This document shows, one piece after another, positions 11,011 to 23,011 of a stretch of DNA of 64,000 nucleotides (position 1 is the first letter of the stretch; the number at the start of each line of letters is the position of its first letter). Source of the DNA: Welwitschia mirabilis (taxonomy: Eukaryota; Gnetophyta; Gnetopsida; Welwitschiales). A model generated the notes under the pieces. It worked only from the letters and a program-made list of their open reading frames with translations, ran no database searches and was not told the DNA's origin. The stretch spans positions 134,745,795 through 134,809,794 of the forward strand of contig JBOZIK010000001.1 in NCBI GenBank assembly GCA_051453625.1, written 5' to 3'. Position numbers and translations under genes: made by a program.

Positions 11011-13439
11011 TCATTGTGGCATAAAGACAATAATATTCTTTTCCTCCTTTTTGTTTCTTCTAATCATAACACCATAATCATTTCTTCTATTTTAATTTCT
11101 AATTATATCTTTGCATAATAAATATTTAAAAAACAATTAATAATCTTTTCTTTATTACTTTTTCCCTTCCCTTAAAGAATGTATGTTTTCTTACTCATAA
11201 TTTCTAGTAAGAGAAGTTAGGGCACATCTAAGTAAGTTAATAGAAGAATTTTACTAGGATCCATTATATCTAAAGTAATTAAATTGTTATCTTCTTCTGG
11301 ATTTTCTGATTCTAGATCTATAATCCATTTTAAAATATATTTAGCTATTTTTTCTATTTGAAGATATAAAGATATTAAATATTCATTATATTTAGTAATT
11401 AATATAGTCTTATTTTATTTTCATGAATATTTCTCTACATGTGGTATAATATTTTAAAGAATCACACTTCTTTTAAAGGCCATTTTATGAATAATCAACA
11501 TTACTTATAAAAGTTTTAGAGAAAAAACAAGGTTTTTACTTTTCATTGTAAGATTTGAGTTAAAGATATTTATTTTTTATAAAAATATTTTTATCTCTTA
11601 CATTCATAGCTTCCTTTTTATTGATATATTATCAAGACTATCTGTATTCAAACGCTTTTATTTTAGAATCCATTTCTTTTCTAAAATAAATTTTATTCTT
11701 TAAATAAGTATATGACTTTCAATATCTCTTTGGCATGAAATGTAAAACTTTATACATTGATGACATAGATGAATGCTTCACTAAAAAGAATAAAAAGTAT
11801 TGCAAACATCTACAAAATAACTTTAAACATGAACTATTTTATGAAAAGGAAGTATCCTATTTTCAATATGTAAACTTGATAATTTGAATAAGCTATAACT
11901 AAAAATAATTATAATTCATTTATAAAAATTGATCTAATAGAGAAAATATTTGAGATAAATTTTTAAAATCCCATATATCTAAAGATAAATTTTATGAGTA
12001 TGTCCAAATTATTTTGCAAGTTTAAGATAAATAAAAATTTTAATCTTGTAAAATTGGCTTTTATAGTTAAAAGTTTCAAGAGTATAATATTCATACTTAT
12101 TGATTTTATAGAAGAAATGACTAAATTACATTTCACTTAGACATCAAAATGTTTAAACATTCCTAGAATGTTCAAAAATTTAGGTTTTAAAATTTAATAC
12201 CTATAAAAGTTTGTAGACAACTCTATATGTTTGATAAAGATTCAAGTGATCAATGAAGAAATTTTAAATAATAAAATCATTTTTATTCTAGCATTTAATT
12301 TTTGTCAAACATATAGTAACTACATTTTACCTTGATGATATGTGCTATAAAGGTTCTATAACAGTTGTAAAATACATTTCTAGATCTAGATATGTCTTGA
12401 AAGCCTCCATAATTAAAACTTTAACCTACTTCCTTGAATCTTCTTAGCTAAAATTGTTTTATAGTTACATATAGAAAATAGAATATCAATTCAACTATTA
12501 AATTATAAATATTTAAATAATCCTCAAAACCTTTGTAAATTTTCACATATTATTAGAAAATTTATGATTTAGAATTATTTACAAAAATTGAAATATTGTA
12601 TAAAAATTATATGAATTTAGATATCCATAACAATAAAAAATGGTAAAACAAAGATATTTTTCAAATATTACAATGATTATGATACTCTTTAATGTTACTT
12701 AATAGAATTAAAAGTAATTAATGAAAAAATCAAACTAGTCCAAAACTATAGCTCTTTTCTTTCTAGAATGATTAGGTATATTTTTATTTCTAAATAATTT
12801 TCAATATCCTGGTTGAATAATTATATATTAATTAATAGTTTTTCAAAATTAAGAATTATTTTCTATGCATTATTTTATTCATTATTCATGGATAAGAAAA
12901 GTTTTGTATTTTATTTTTAATTAAAAGTAAAATATAATTCTTTCAAATGATTTTGTATACATATCTAAATAATAACATTGGTTTAATAATGAATGAAAGG
13001 TAAAAATTATTTTTCATCATTTTATTTCATATGTATTATAACAACATTAGAGAGACATCAACTTAAGATTCTTTAGATATACTTAAACAAAAAAGAAAAA
13101 CAAAAGAGAGGAAAAGAAAATAAAAGGAAAAAAAAGCCTCATATTCAACTAATTTAACTCTAAAATGTAACATTCTTATTTACATATTTTAGTTTTATTA
13201 TTTATTTATTTTTTTCTTACTATTTTATGATTAAGAATAAAGTACTGGGCCTTTATCATGCTAAGATGATCCTACCTTTATTTATAAAGTAGTTCTTTAA
13301 GATCTAAGGGTTGTAAGTAAAAACATGATTGTTTTGCATCTAACATTAATCCTATTGTAGAGAGTTAATACTTCTCTTATTAGTGGTGTAATTAGTATCA
13401 TAGAATCAAACTTTTAACTCATTCTCTTCCCTCAAAATA

Positions 13440-13455
13440 AAAAAAAAAAAAAAGG
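13440..13455. repeat. Poly-A tract
   Basis: A run of about 15 A residues in a purine-rich stretch between the LINE-like part and the gag-like part of block A. The matching place in block B (29815-29826) is also A-rich. It could be an old element tail, but no flanking duplication was found. Confidence 0.4.
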
Positions 13456-14169
13456 AAAAACGAAGAAGAATAAGAATAAAAAAACAAAGTGGGAAATTTT
13501 TTTTATTAGTATAATTTTATAACTTACTAATTTTATGATAGATTGTATATTTTATTTAACATGAGAAGAATAAAATAAATCATTAGTTAAAAATGTCTCC
13601 ATTATTTATTTATATTCTTAATTTACTAGTACCCACATAAAAGCATATTTCAAACATTGAAATAAAAGAAGAATCATAATTAACTAGTTATTGCATTATA
13701 AATAAATTTCTATTTCTAGCTAATTACATACAACAACCTAAGTTAATATAATAAAAAGTTACATATTTCTTATGATAATAATTATCTACAATTATTTACT
13801 CAAGGAAAAATATCCAATTTTAAATCATAATCCTTTAGATCATCGCTTATACATCTGCAACTAGCTTATGATTTAGCTTTGTCTTATCATCTTTAAATTT
13901 TTGCTTAAATTACAATTGGTTTTAACAGATGTCTTTTTCATAGCATTTCATTTTATGCCTTGATTTTTTAACTTATTATTTAAATTTTAATTGTAGTTTT
14001 CCACTAAATGATGTTTATTTTTATATAGCAATAATTTCTTATGGAATAAAATTATTTCTTATATATTTATTTTGTTTTTCTCCATTATTTTCTTCATTTT
14101 TTCATCTTTAAAATGATAGATAGATTTTCAACTAATTAGAGATACTTTTCAAATGTATGTGAGGTTCAT

Positions 14170-14430
14170 GTAACGTCTTTGAGGAACTAAGAAGAACTTG
14201 AATCATGTAATTTATCATGTTCATGTCATAGACTTCATATTTGTTAGCTTTAATATTTTAATGAATCAAGTTTATCTCTAACATTAATTCATATATAAAT
14301 TCTTTGTTTCTTACTTTTAATTTATTATTATTTACTAACATCATCTGAAGGATGCTTTCATTTGATTTACCATAAAGTGTTTTAAGTTCGGTCCAAATGG
14401 CTTTGGTAAAAGAACTGTATTGAATCATGT
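14170..14430 (-). pseudogene. Gag-like (UBN2/Copia-type) remnant
   Basis: The minus strand reads AIWTELKTLYGKSNES, then EFIYELMLEIN, a short break, and YEVYDMNMINYMIQVLLSS. The pattern 'W..L...Y...(S/N).......L...K.....(Y/F)...(I/L)..L......' followed by '.......I..LP.S' resembles the Copia-type gag domain. The copy in block B (minus, ~30520-30780) keeps the first part (IWTKLKTLYDKSNERTLKML), which suggests real coding ancestry. No zinc knuckle or pol follows in register. The family call is tentative. Confidence 0.4.
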
Positions 14431-14552
14431 AGAATACATAGATTTATATAATGCAAAAGTAAAATTTTAGTATAGCATAATTTTTCATTCATCGATGTTA
14501 AAATAAGTATTTCTCCCTTTCAAAACATGTGTTGGCATAATTTGAGAAAAGG

Positions 14553-14554
<2 letters not shown>

Positions 14555-14585
<31 letters not shown>
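14555..14585. repeat. (ATT)n microsatellite
   Basis: About ten ATT/TTA triplets in a row. The matching site in block B (~31010-31030) has only an imperfect version (TTATTATCATTATTAGC), so the run expanded after the copies parted. Confidence 0.9.
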
Positions 14586-14586
<1 letters not shown>

Positions 14587-15044
14587 ATTTGATATCATCA
14601 TGTTCAAATTTATAGATAAAATTCTTTGAGATGTTATAAAAAATATGTATTCCTTGAATTGGTTCTAAATGTAAGTATTTATCAATTTATGATCTTTTTA
14701 TTATACTAGTTATAATTCCATATAATATATTATTTGGAATTATAAAAAGATATTAAAAAATAAGTTTGTATGCTTTAAAAATTTAAAAAACAAAAATCTA
14801 ATTAGATATAATATGTTATTTGAAATTACAAAAAAATAGAGAAACAAATTTGTGTAACTTTAACAATTAAAAAATAAAATAATCTTAAGGAAAATAGAGA
14901 TTTATTAGTAAGGAGAAGCAACATTAAAACCTATAAAAAAAACATTTTATATAAGTATCAACAAAGCCATATTTATAAGTAAAATAAATAACATTTGTAG
15001 ATTTAAAAAAAAGCACTAGGGATAAAGCCTAAAAAGGCACTATA

Positions 15045-15300
15045 GATTAGAACATACAAAGATGCAATATTTAAAATAAAAGTGAATAATGTACAGATAG
15101 AGAGAGAGGTGCCTGTAAATGAAGTAAAATATTAAAGAAACTATAATTTAGTTGATAGGAATCATAGATAAATGAATAAAATATTTTCTTTCTAATAAGT
15201 CTGAACCTAATTTGTAATCTAAATCAAGTATCAAGTTAAAGCAAAAACAATGTATTTCTTCTTCAAGATCTTTTTCTATTGAATATTTCTTTAAAAGAAA
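15045..15300 (-). pseudogene. Unclassified conserved coding remnant, C-rich motif
   Basis: The minus strand reads EEIHCFCFNLILDLDYKLGSDLLERKYF. The same text recurs, diverged, on the plus strand at 25980-26195 (EEICCFCFELILDLYYELYSKLLEKEYF) and on the minus strand at ~31560-31745. Three copies keeping a similar reading despite AT drift argue for a former protein. I do not recognise the family. It is part of the unclassified repeat that also holds the remnants at 16110-16330 and 17000-17400. Confidence 0.5.
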
Positions 15301-16109
15301 ACCTTTACTATAAATGTTAACTTCCTTATTAATAGACTTTTCTATAATATTTTTAATATCCTAATATTTTCTATTAGCATGTAATTTCTACGATGGACTT
15401 GATATATTATAGAGTAATGGGAGTATCATTGTATAAAAAATGGAAGGAGGAATAAATGATGTTAAAGGTAAAGATTTAATGTTTGGTATAGTATCCAAGA
15501 TGATTTCTTATAATGTTGTAAAAAAGGTAAAAGGGATATATTTAAGTATAATTATTTGAGATAGATTTGATTGTGGTTGTTAAGAAAATCATTGAATTAT
15601 CCTCTCTTACCCATACTAAAATCTCTGGAGTTAATGAACTTAAGTAGATAATTTAAATATATTGATCAATAGGTTTTAGAATGTTGTTTATGAGATTAAA
15701 TAGTCTAAGAAAAATATCATTGTGTATTTTTACATGTTTATTAGGTTATATCTAAGAGTTTATAAGGATGTTGATACATCTTATGAATTATATTAGCCAC
15801 CATATCCATCCAAAAACATAGACTTGAATTCATTCTAAGAGTAAATATTCCCAATTGGAAGATTAAAGGATTAAGAGCTAGATTCTTATTTTACAAAAAG
15901 ATTAAAATATGTACACATGACATCTTCATGAGTAGTTCTTACAATCTAAATTAATATTTTAAAAGCCTTTGCAAATTCTTATGAAATAGTAGAATTAGTT
16001 GGATGTAATTATTTAGGAAGAAAACATTAACACCCTTAGGATATGATTAAAGTTTTAAGAATTTAAAGGGCCAGTCCCTAGAATAGGAAGAGGATTATTC
16101 ATGATCTAT

Positions 16110-16330
16110 ATTCTTCTTTGGTAGTTTGTATTTAAAGGGAGTATTTAACTAACAAGAAGATTGAATTAGCTAGATATTCTACTAGTAATAATTTGATCAA
16201 AGGAATTCAAAAAGATTTATAGAGTGAAATGCCTTTGTAAACCTTGGTGTCTATATTTTTGTATCGATTATGAATCCAAAGAGGTATAAGACATGCATTA
16301 AAAAAGAAAAAAATCCTTCTTTTAGTGTGA
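16110..16330 (-). pseudogene. Unclassified conserved coding remnant, NACLIPL motif
   Basis: The minus strand reads FFFNACLIPLWIHNRYKNID, with a close counterpart at 32630-32818 (FLNACLIPLRIHNGDKKIDI). The copies stay in register for at least 50 codons. No function can be named. A pararetrovirus or retroelement structural protein is possible, but no diagnostic motif is present. Confidence 0.45.
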
Positions 16331-16999
16331 AAAATGTTTGTTCATAAAATTTTCATTATTTTATTTATAACACTAAATGATCAATATTGATCAGCATTAT
16401 AAGGTTTATAGTGTAGGTTTCATACGTTAGAACATAAAGTGTGAATAATAGTTTCAAGAGCTTGGTAGAATTAGTAATTAGGATTAACGAATTATAAATG
16501 ATCATATTCAAGATATATCAAATAATAATTTATAATAATTTAAACAAATTATTTAACTCAAAGCAATAATGAAGGATCTTAGTCTATTAAACTTCCATGA
16601 AAGAAATTAATTCAATGAACCATAAACCCCATTTAACTATAGTTTCAATAAATCTTGGATATTAATACTCATGATAAATAAGGTTTTTAATTTTCTTAAT
16701 AAAATTAATTGCTTCACAAGTAATAAATAATCATGAAAAGTAAAATTTGATAATTTACTTAGCTTAAGTAACAATTTTAAAAATCTTATTTAGAAAAGAT
16801 AGAAAACTTCTATAATTATAGTTTGTCTAGTAGGACCAAATGCCCAAAAATTTGAATAAGCTCTCAATTACATTATCCAAGAAAATGAAAAAATTTTTAA
16901 CTCAGATAGTTTTATAATGTTACTTTTTCTTATTGCAATACATATTTACAATATATAAAATTAGTTAAATAAATATTTTATAGTTTTAAAACTAATTAA

Positions 17000-17400
17000 A
17001 GATATCAAGGTTTAAAGGGACACCTCTAAAAAATAAAAGTTATTAGAAGTGATTAAGAAAAATTAACTCATGTTCTTTAAATTTTTCAAAAGTAATTTAT
17101 CTAAATTCAGCTAAATTCTATTGGATCTGTGTAATAGTTTCATGAAGCTAGGTAATGACTTCCTTGACTGCATTCTATTTATCCTATACATCCTCTGAAG
17201 GTAGGGTACTAAGATCAATTGTTTAAGAATCTAATTTAAGAATTAGATCTGATAGATTAAGATGATATTTAAATACTTCTAGTAACTAGAATTTACGATA
17301 TCCTCATTTTTCAATATTAACTAGGAAACTATTTTTTCATTAACATCTGTAAGTGATGAGACTATTCTTTCAACATGAACTCTAATAGTACTAACCATGA
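17000..17400 (-). pseudogene. Possible coiled-coil remnant, unclassified
   Basis: From ~17400 the minus strand reads MVSTIRVHVERIVSSLTDVN, a stop, and further helix-favouring text to ~17050 (e.g. VIT-stop-LHETITQI, then ITFEKFKEHELIFL). Several stops are TAA/TAG where Gln would suit. The spacing of hydrophobics looks coiled-coil-like. It lies just upstream, in reading direction, of the unclassified remnants at 16.3 and 15.2 kb. It could be an N-terminal part of the same protein set, but no second copy is in the window. Confidence 0.3.
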
Positions 17401-17597
17401 CCTTTTTGAAAGTTTAAAGTGGCATTTCTAGCATTAATTTAGTCTTTTAATGATTTATTTTATAGTATTAGGTTACAAACTAATATATATTAAAAGGTTA
17501 CATAGTTAATCAAGTAATTATATAAGATGAGAATGTAACTTTAGTTAATTAATTAAAATTTAATTTAAAGTTAGATGTGATATCATAATATCCTTAA

Positions 17598-17619
17598 NNN
17601 NNNNNNNNNNNNNNNNNNN
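17598..17619. other. Assembly gap (22 N)
   Basis: Unknown bases. Sequence on the two sides shows no obvious duplication. Confidence 0.99.
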
Positions 17620-20600
17620 ATTATTTCTTATGCTCGCTATTTGTTTGCATAGAAACTAGATCAAATCCTCTAAACATAAGAACTCCTTGTCATTGTAGAT
17701 GAGCTACTCCTTAAGTAAGGTTAATTTAGCTTGGTTATTTTCTTCTTTAAAACAAATTATCTAAAAATATCTTCTTAACCTTTTAGATGAGATTGATATC
17801 TAGCTTATAATTATTCCTTATATTGTAAGTGTAGTCTTAAATTATTGATCTTAGTATCTTTTATTTTTATGCTGCTTTTGGACATTACAAGCTTTAAGGA
17901 AATAGGATGAATATCTACTCTTTCAATATCTAGCATTGCATGTGGCTATTCTTTAATTTTACTTTTCTTCATTCATTTTTTAATGATTTACTTGGTAGTG
18001 TTAAGGCCACTTAAAATGAATTCCTTATATAAAGTAAAAGGATCCTTAAGAAACTTTCATGAAGCATTAGGCCTTTGTTTTTCACATTTACATAAGAATT
18101 CTTTTGGGGTTCTCTCTCTTTTTTATTTTATTTAAAGAGAAAGGACACTGAGAACCTTAATGAAAAATTTAGATATTTTCATTATAATTCTAATTAGTTC
18201 TTTTCTTAATCAATAAGGGAAGGAGGGAAAAGAATTATGTGGATGTTAGAATTTATACTAGGAAGTTCCTACTTCCTTTATAGTTGATGATGAAGTATGT
18301 TATCTCATTTCTTTTAAAATTATTTTTATAGTGATTAAGAAATTTAAGTCTAGACCTTTTTCTTAAAATCTAACTGTTAGATAATAATTGTTAATAAGAG
18401 ATCACTGATCTCTATTTTTCAATGTGATAGGCCCAAAATAGTCTTCCTAAATGGGTGAATCTATTTACTAATTATAATATATCAAATTAACTTAGAATTT
18501 CATAAAGAATTCTAGGGCTTATAGATTTGGATAATTAATGGGTTTAGAGCCCTTAAGAATATGGAAAGGATTTGATTTTACATAAATAGCTTCTTCATTT
18601 CTACTTCCAAATCATTATTTTAGTTAAACTAAGGTAGATAATCTATGTGCCTTGTAAATTTTCATTTTTTACTTCCTATTATTTCATGCTTTACTATCGT
18701 TCTTATTTCTAACATACATAAGATAAAATTTTTTGTAATAATTTTTATGGATTAAAATTATTTAAAGATGTTTCTTCTTCTTTGTCATTTTTGAATGTAA
18801 AGCCTTTGGTTCATAATTTTAACTTTCATGACTGTTTTTCATTTAATTATTTTTTGCAAACTTTACCTTCCTTGTTTGAGAAAACTTGGTGACTACTATT
18901 CCTATTCATATAGAATGTTATTTAAGACTTTCCTTGTGTTTTATTATGTTATTAGTACCAATTACAGAGATTAATTTTCCTTGCCATTTTTCATTTCATA
19001 CTATGTGTTTTAATAATAATTTTGTGAATGATTTCCACTTGCAATCTCTCATTCTAAAGAAATTTCATACTTTATTATATTTTTATTTCATTTTTATAAT
19101 ACTAAGGTGGTATGTAGAAGGAAAATTACTTTTATCAGCTAGACAATGGAAAAGAGTGAAAGATATACCCACACATAGAGGATACCTCACTTTCCATCTT
19201 TTTACTTTCTTCATCGAAATTAATCTCCAATATAAAATAACTGAGTTAATGTTATAGACACCTTTAGACATTTTTTTAATAGTTAACCACAATCTTGATA
19301 CTTCTTACATGTAGAGATAGGGTGTAATTAATCTAGATTAGATCTTGAATGCAATTCTAGCCTTAGTAATATGAATCATACTAAAATTTGAATGAAAATA
19401 AATAGGACTAAAAAATGGATTGCTCTCTATGATCTTAATAATTTATAGCAATAATTCAGTCATATTTCTATTAAAAACAAAATAATATAGATACAAGTAA
19501 AGAAAATTCATAATAATATTACTTACTCGTAAATCCAAAAATTTTATTGTATATGCAAAAGGAAAGATTTCCTAGATCCATAATATAAAAACTTGGATAC
19601 ATATTGGATGGATGCAGTCTGATATATTCCTTAGAATATTAGTCACCAATAAAATAGAATACAATCTATAAGATAGGAACTAAGATGAAATTTATATTTT
19701 GGGCCTACCTTAATACACTAATGAACCTCTTGGTAGATCTTATAGTTTAGTATGAAAAGGAAATGTAATTTCCATGGGAAACTAAGAATAATTCATCTAG
19801 CTATTCATGGTTACTACTAGGCCATGTAGGTAACATAGTATCATGATATGCATAGCCTATCACTTATGTTATTATTTATGTTTTTGTGTTTGAAATCTTA
19901 AACCTTCTATATGGTTTCAATCAAAATCCAAATTTGTAGGAAAATGCCCTGATATTAATGAGCATTACCAATAAATATTTTATCTATTTATGTAGGAAAA
20001 AATGTTATAAATTTGATATGTAATTCTTGTAGCTAGATGAATCATAACTCTAGAATCTCCAAATTTTTAAAAACATAGTTTAGAAGATCATACTAGCAAT
20101 TAATAGACTAGAAAATAACTAGAGAGTATAAACCTATGTTTGCAACTAAGGTTTGAAAGTATTTGATATTTTAAAATTTTTAAACTCCCTTGAATCTAAA
20201 ATTGAATAGGAAGAGGCCTCAAAATTAGAAGAATTAGATTGTAAAAGTTGAACTTCATATGCTTCTTTAGCCCAATGAAACATTTTTGGGAAAGACTCTG
20301 AGGCAAAATATGTTGTTAACAAATGATTGTTTGGGTTGATGTATTCATATATAATCCTTTGCAATGTACTATTGGAAGTCATTAAAATGCATTTTACAAG
20401 TTAAGGATAACAGATGAACTTCTAATGCTATTAATATATCTAGAAGTCGAAGAACATTGGATAAGGTTAAGAAATTCTATAGCTTTAAATTCAAACTTCC
20501 TAACTCAGGAAAATAGTTTTTTTTTCTTAAATCAACTAAACAAGAATAATCTAAATCAATATGACAAATTAAGCTCTTCAACTAGTTCTATAACATTATT

Positions 20601-20900
20601 AAGGATTAACTTAAATAAAAGTTCTAGCTCTCAAGAGTAGAATGGTCATCTTTAAAAAGCCATAGACATGATAGCAAAAATCGAACACTTCATAATGCAT
20701 CACAAGCTATGGGAAAATTTGTGCAAGGGCTAATTATCTTAACAAACATAGGTCTTGTTAGAATATTAATGTAAAAAAACTCAAACCTTAATATGGTATG
20801 TCCTTAAGAAATTTAATAGAAGAAGAAACTTGTCTAATGACATCTAAAAGGGGAATGTTAATTCTAACTTCTTTACAGATCTCTAAGGCTTGCAACTATT
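17620..20900. other. Anonymous AT-rich DNA
   Basis: No family could be recognised in ~3.3 kb. Short open frames at 18886-19257 (+), 19083-19292 (-), 20146-20382 (-) and 20425-20640 (+) exist. The two at 20.1-20.6 kb look less biased to Phe/Ile/Lys than random AT-rich frames (Ser-, Glu- and Asn-containing), but they match nothing I know and lie on opposite strands. Probably old repeat DNA. Confidence 0.5.
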
Positions 20901-20919
20901 TTATATGAATTTTTTCCTT

Positions 20920-22640
20920 TTTCAATTATTAAGTAAATGGTAAATGCTCCTACTATTTCCTTTTCATCATTGGTTTTGTAAGCATATTTTTTAATCTCAT
21001 TTATTTGATTTCATCTCTTGGTTTATTTCCTTTCTACTTCTAACATGTATAGATTAGAGTGCTTAATGTAGCTAGTCTCTCCTTTTTCTATCATTTTTAC
21101 TCCTCGTTCATTTGTTCATGGACTCAATAGGAGTTTACCTGGCTCTCATTGATTGCATGAGGATAGATAATGGATAATGATTTATTGTATCTATTAGAGC
21201 TTTATTTAAGCTTATTCTTGGTGAAAGAGTTTTTTTAATTGATTTGAATTTGTGTTTTCGTGAAAGGCTTTTAGTATTTCTTCTAAAGTATTAGATGAAG
21301 ATGGTTGGTATTTTAATGATATGATGATGAAATAAATTATGTTGGTTTAGTGATGAAGGATATGGATGGTAGAATAAAGGAAATAAGTTCCTAGTCTAAG
21401 ATGTTAAAGTTTGATAAGGGTATTATTTTAGTTCTATCAAAAGTTTAAAGCATTCTTTACCCTAGGTTATAGGTATTATTCTATGAATCATTCTAATGTT
21501 TTACTAATTTTCTTTTATACTATTCACCCATTCATTAATAATGCTTTAAAACATTGGTATAGAAAGATACTCTATTACTTCATGAAAATTAATATACTAG
21601 AGAAAATGTTCAAGTTTTGAAGCTATAAGTTTAGGTTGTAAAGTGAGGGATTCTAACTTTATATCAGGTTCATTAATTTAGTTATTAATATTTAAGGTTT
21701 TAGAAATTATAAAGAAACAAGTAAAATTAATCAAATATTAGAATCTAAATGGCTCTATGGGTTTCTCCTAATTTTTAAAACTCTTGACTATAGATTCTAA
21801 GTAATTACAAACTTCACTTATGTCTAGGTTAAGGGGCTTTTAACTATTTTTTAGTAATATTTTTCTCCAATTATTAAGAAAATTTGAAAAGCATTTAGTA
21901 GGTAGGTAAGGGCTTTCTAGTTTCTTTTACTATTTTCTTTTAAACATCAATTTTTATAGGCATGTTTTCCTCATATCATATATTTGCTTTTATCTATTAG
22001 TTGTATAGCTTAGTTTGCTTAATGTGGCTAGGATTATCATTTTCTATCATTTTTGCTCCTCTCAAGTTTAGGCATGAACTCATTGGGAGTTTGTCTAACT
22101 ATTGTTAATTAAGAAAGAATAGCATATGGATAAAGATTTATTATAGTTATTCAAGATTTTGTTTAACCTTATACATGGTGAAAGAGTTTAGTTAGTCAAT
22201 TTGGACTTGTATTTTCATGAAAACTTTTAGTTCCTCTTCGAAAGGATTAGATGAAGCTAGTTGGTATATTAATAATTAATAATGATGAGATAAATGTTTT
22301 TGATTCAATAATAAAGGAAATAAATGAGACGATGTAGGAAACAATTGTCTAAGCTAATAGGTTAAAGTTTAATGACGAGCATCATCTTGTTTTTATGAAA
22401 AGTTTTGATAGTTCCTTTACCTAGATTATAAGTATTAGAATATGAATTATTCTAGTTGTTTTGCTAATTTTCTCTTATACCATTTACCAATTTATTAATA
22501 ATTTTTTAAAACATTGGTATAGAAGGACACTCTACTATTTTATGAAAATTGATATAGCAGATTAAACGCCCAAGTTTTGAATCTATATGTTTATGTTATA
22601 AAGTGAGGAATTTTAACTTTTTATAAAGTTATTAAATCTA
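20920..22640. repeat. Direct tandem duplication, ~0.75 kb units 959 bp apart
   Basis: The segment ~20920-21660 recurs at ~21880-22625 in the same orientation. Shared landmarks are CTATCATTTTTACTCC versus CTATCATTTTTGCTCC, GGTGAAAGAGTTT, the block 'TATACTATTCACCCATTCATTAATAAT' versus its diverged partner, and CAAGTTTTGAA...AAAGTGAGG near both ends. No protein is recognisable. A ~200-bp spacer separates the copies. Confidence 0.8.
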
Positions 22641-22835
22641 GTGTGATGTCTGGCACTCAAGTGAGATAGTAGACACCTAAGTATGACATCAGATCTTCCT
22701 CATGGAACATGCTTAAAGGATGGTAGGAAGTGTTAATATTAAATAAAAGGTGTTGGAGCATCACAGGAGTAAGTGGAACATCACACACTTAAGTATGAAA
22801 TTGGCCTCCTAAAGTGTGATGACATTGTGGATTTC
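22635..22835. repeat. Cluster of TGTGATG/CATCACA motifs
   Basis: Within ~200 bp there are several variants of CACTYAAGTGTGATGT in both directions (AGTGTGATGTCTGGCACTCAAGTG, GGAACATCACACACTTAAG, AAAGTGTGATGACATTG). The heptamer matches the terminal bases of the putative LTR beginning at 23012. It may be LTR-edge debris or a small imperfect inverted repeat. Confidence 0.45.
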
Positions 22836-22997
22836 ACTTATACTATCTAACTATAGTTTAATTATGATTTTCCATTTAATCCTAAGTTAACTAGTACTCT
22901 AATTATGTGAGAGTATAAGGCGTTATTGTGGGTGTCATATGAACCTTGAATAAATTAACTCCTTCGATTAAAAAGATAGCAATTTACCATGTTCATG

Positions 22998-23009
22998 GCT
23001 CTAATACCA
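22998..23009 (-). promoter_or_regulatory. tRNA-Met-type primer binding site beside an LTR edge
   Basis: On the minus strand this reads TGGTATTAGAGC, the common retroelement primer site TGGTATCAGAGC with one C-to-T change. It sits 2 bp from a sequence whose minus-strand end is ...GGAACATCACA, matching the TG...CA-type LTR end typical of Tekay/Del chromoviruses. The 5' LTR would extend from 23012 to higher coordinates and the internal region leftward. The far LTR end and any pol were not found. Confidence 0.5.
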
Positions 23010-23011
23010 AA

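Larger units (their letters stand above)
6889..12600 (-). mobile_element. L1-type LINE remnant (copy 1)
   Basis: Read on the minus strand, plant L1 ORF2 motifs appear in order. An endonuclease piece with SSSIQEMKDF and SGDFNSIL lies at ~10598-10735. The RT core begins near 9560 with NMTYKIISKVLAKIS and continues HILDHIVLVYEILHYINK to ~9310. The post-YADD region with LLIKYLDIPI is near 8790-8830, and a C-terminal piece with CKPCNEGGCDLKTL is near 8480-8530. A degenerate ORF1 with a possible Cys/His cluster seems to lie at ~11400-12500. Stops and frameshifts are everywhere. The 3' end faces the LTR at 6888, and the same junction recurs at 34894/34899 and 56533/56534. The 5' limit is uncertain. 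Confidence 0.75.
9720..16560. repeat. Long direct repeat, block A
   Basis: Sequence from ~9720 to ~16560 is repeated in the same orientation at ~26245-32982, the offset falling from ~16.5 kb to ~16.4 kb through small indels. Anchors include the ATAATTTAACACC segment (9746/26276), the ACTTTATACATTGATGACATAG segment (11744/28192) and the GATCATATTCAAG segment (16499/32937). The block joins part of a LINE to an unclassified coding remnant. Divergence is considerable, so the duplication or the two insertions are old. Confidence 0.8.

Noticed and set aside
18886-19257. 123-codon open frame, longest N-free frame in the window
   Set aside because: Phe/Leu/Ile-rich composition typical of AT-rich DNA, no motif, and an overlapping antisense frame of similar quality.
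20146-20640. Two neighbouring open frames on opposite strands with moderately protein-like composition
   Set aside because: Short, no known motif, no second copy in the window to show conservation; kept only as a remark on the anonymous region.
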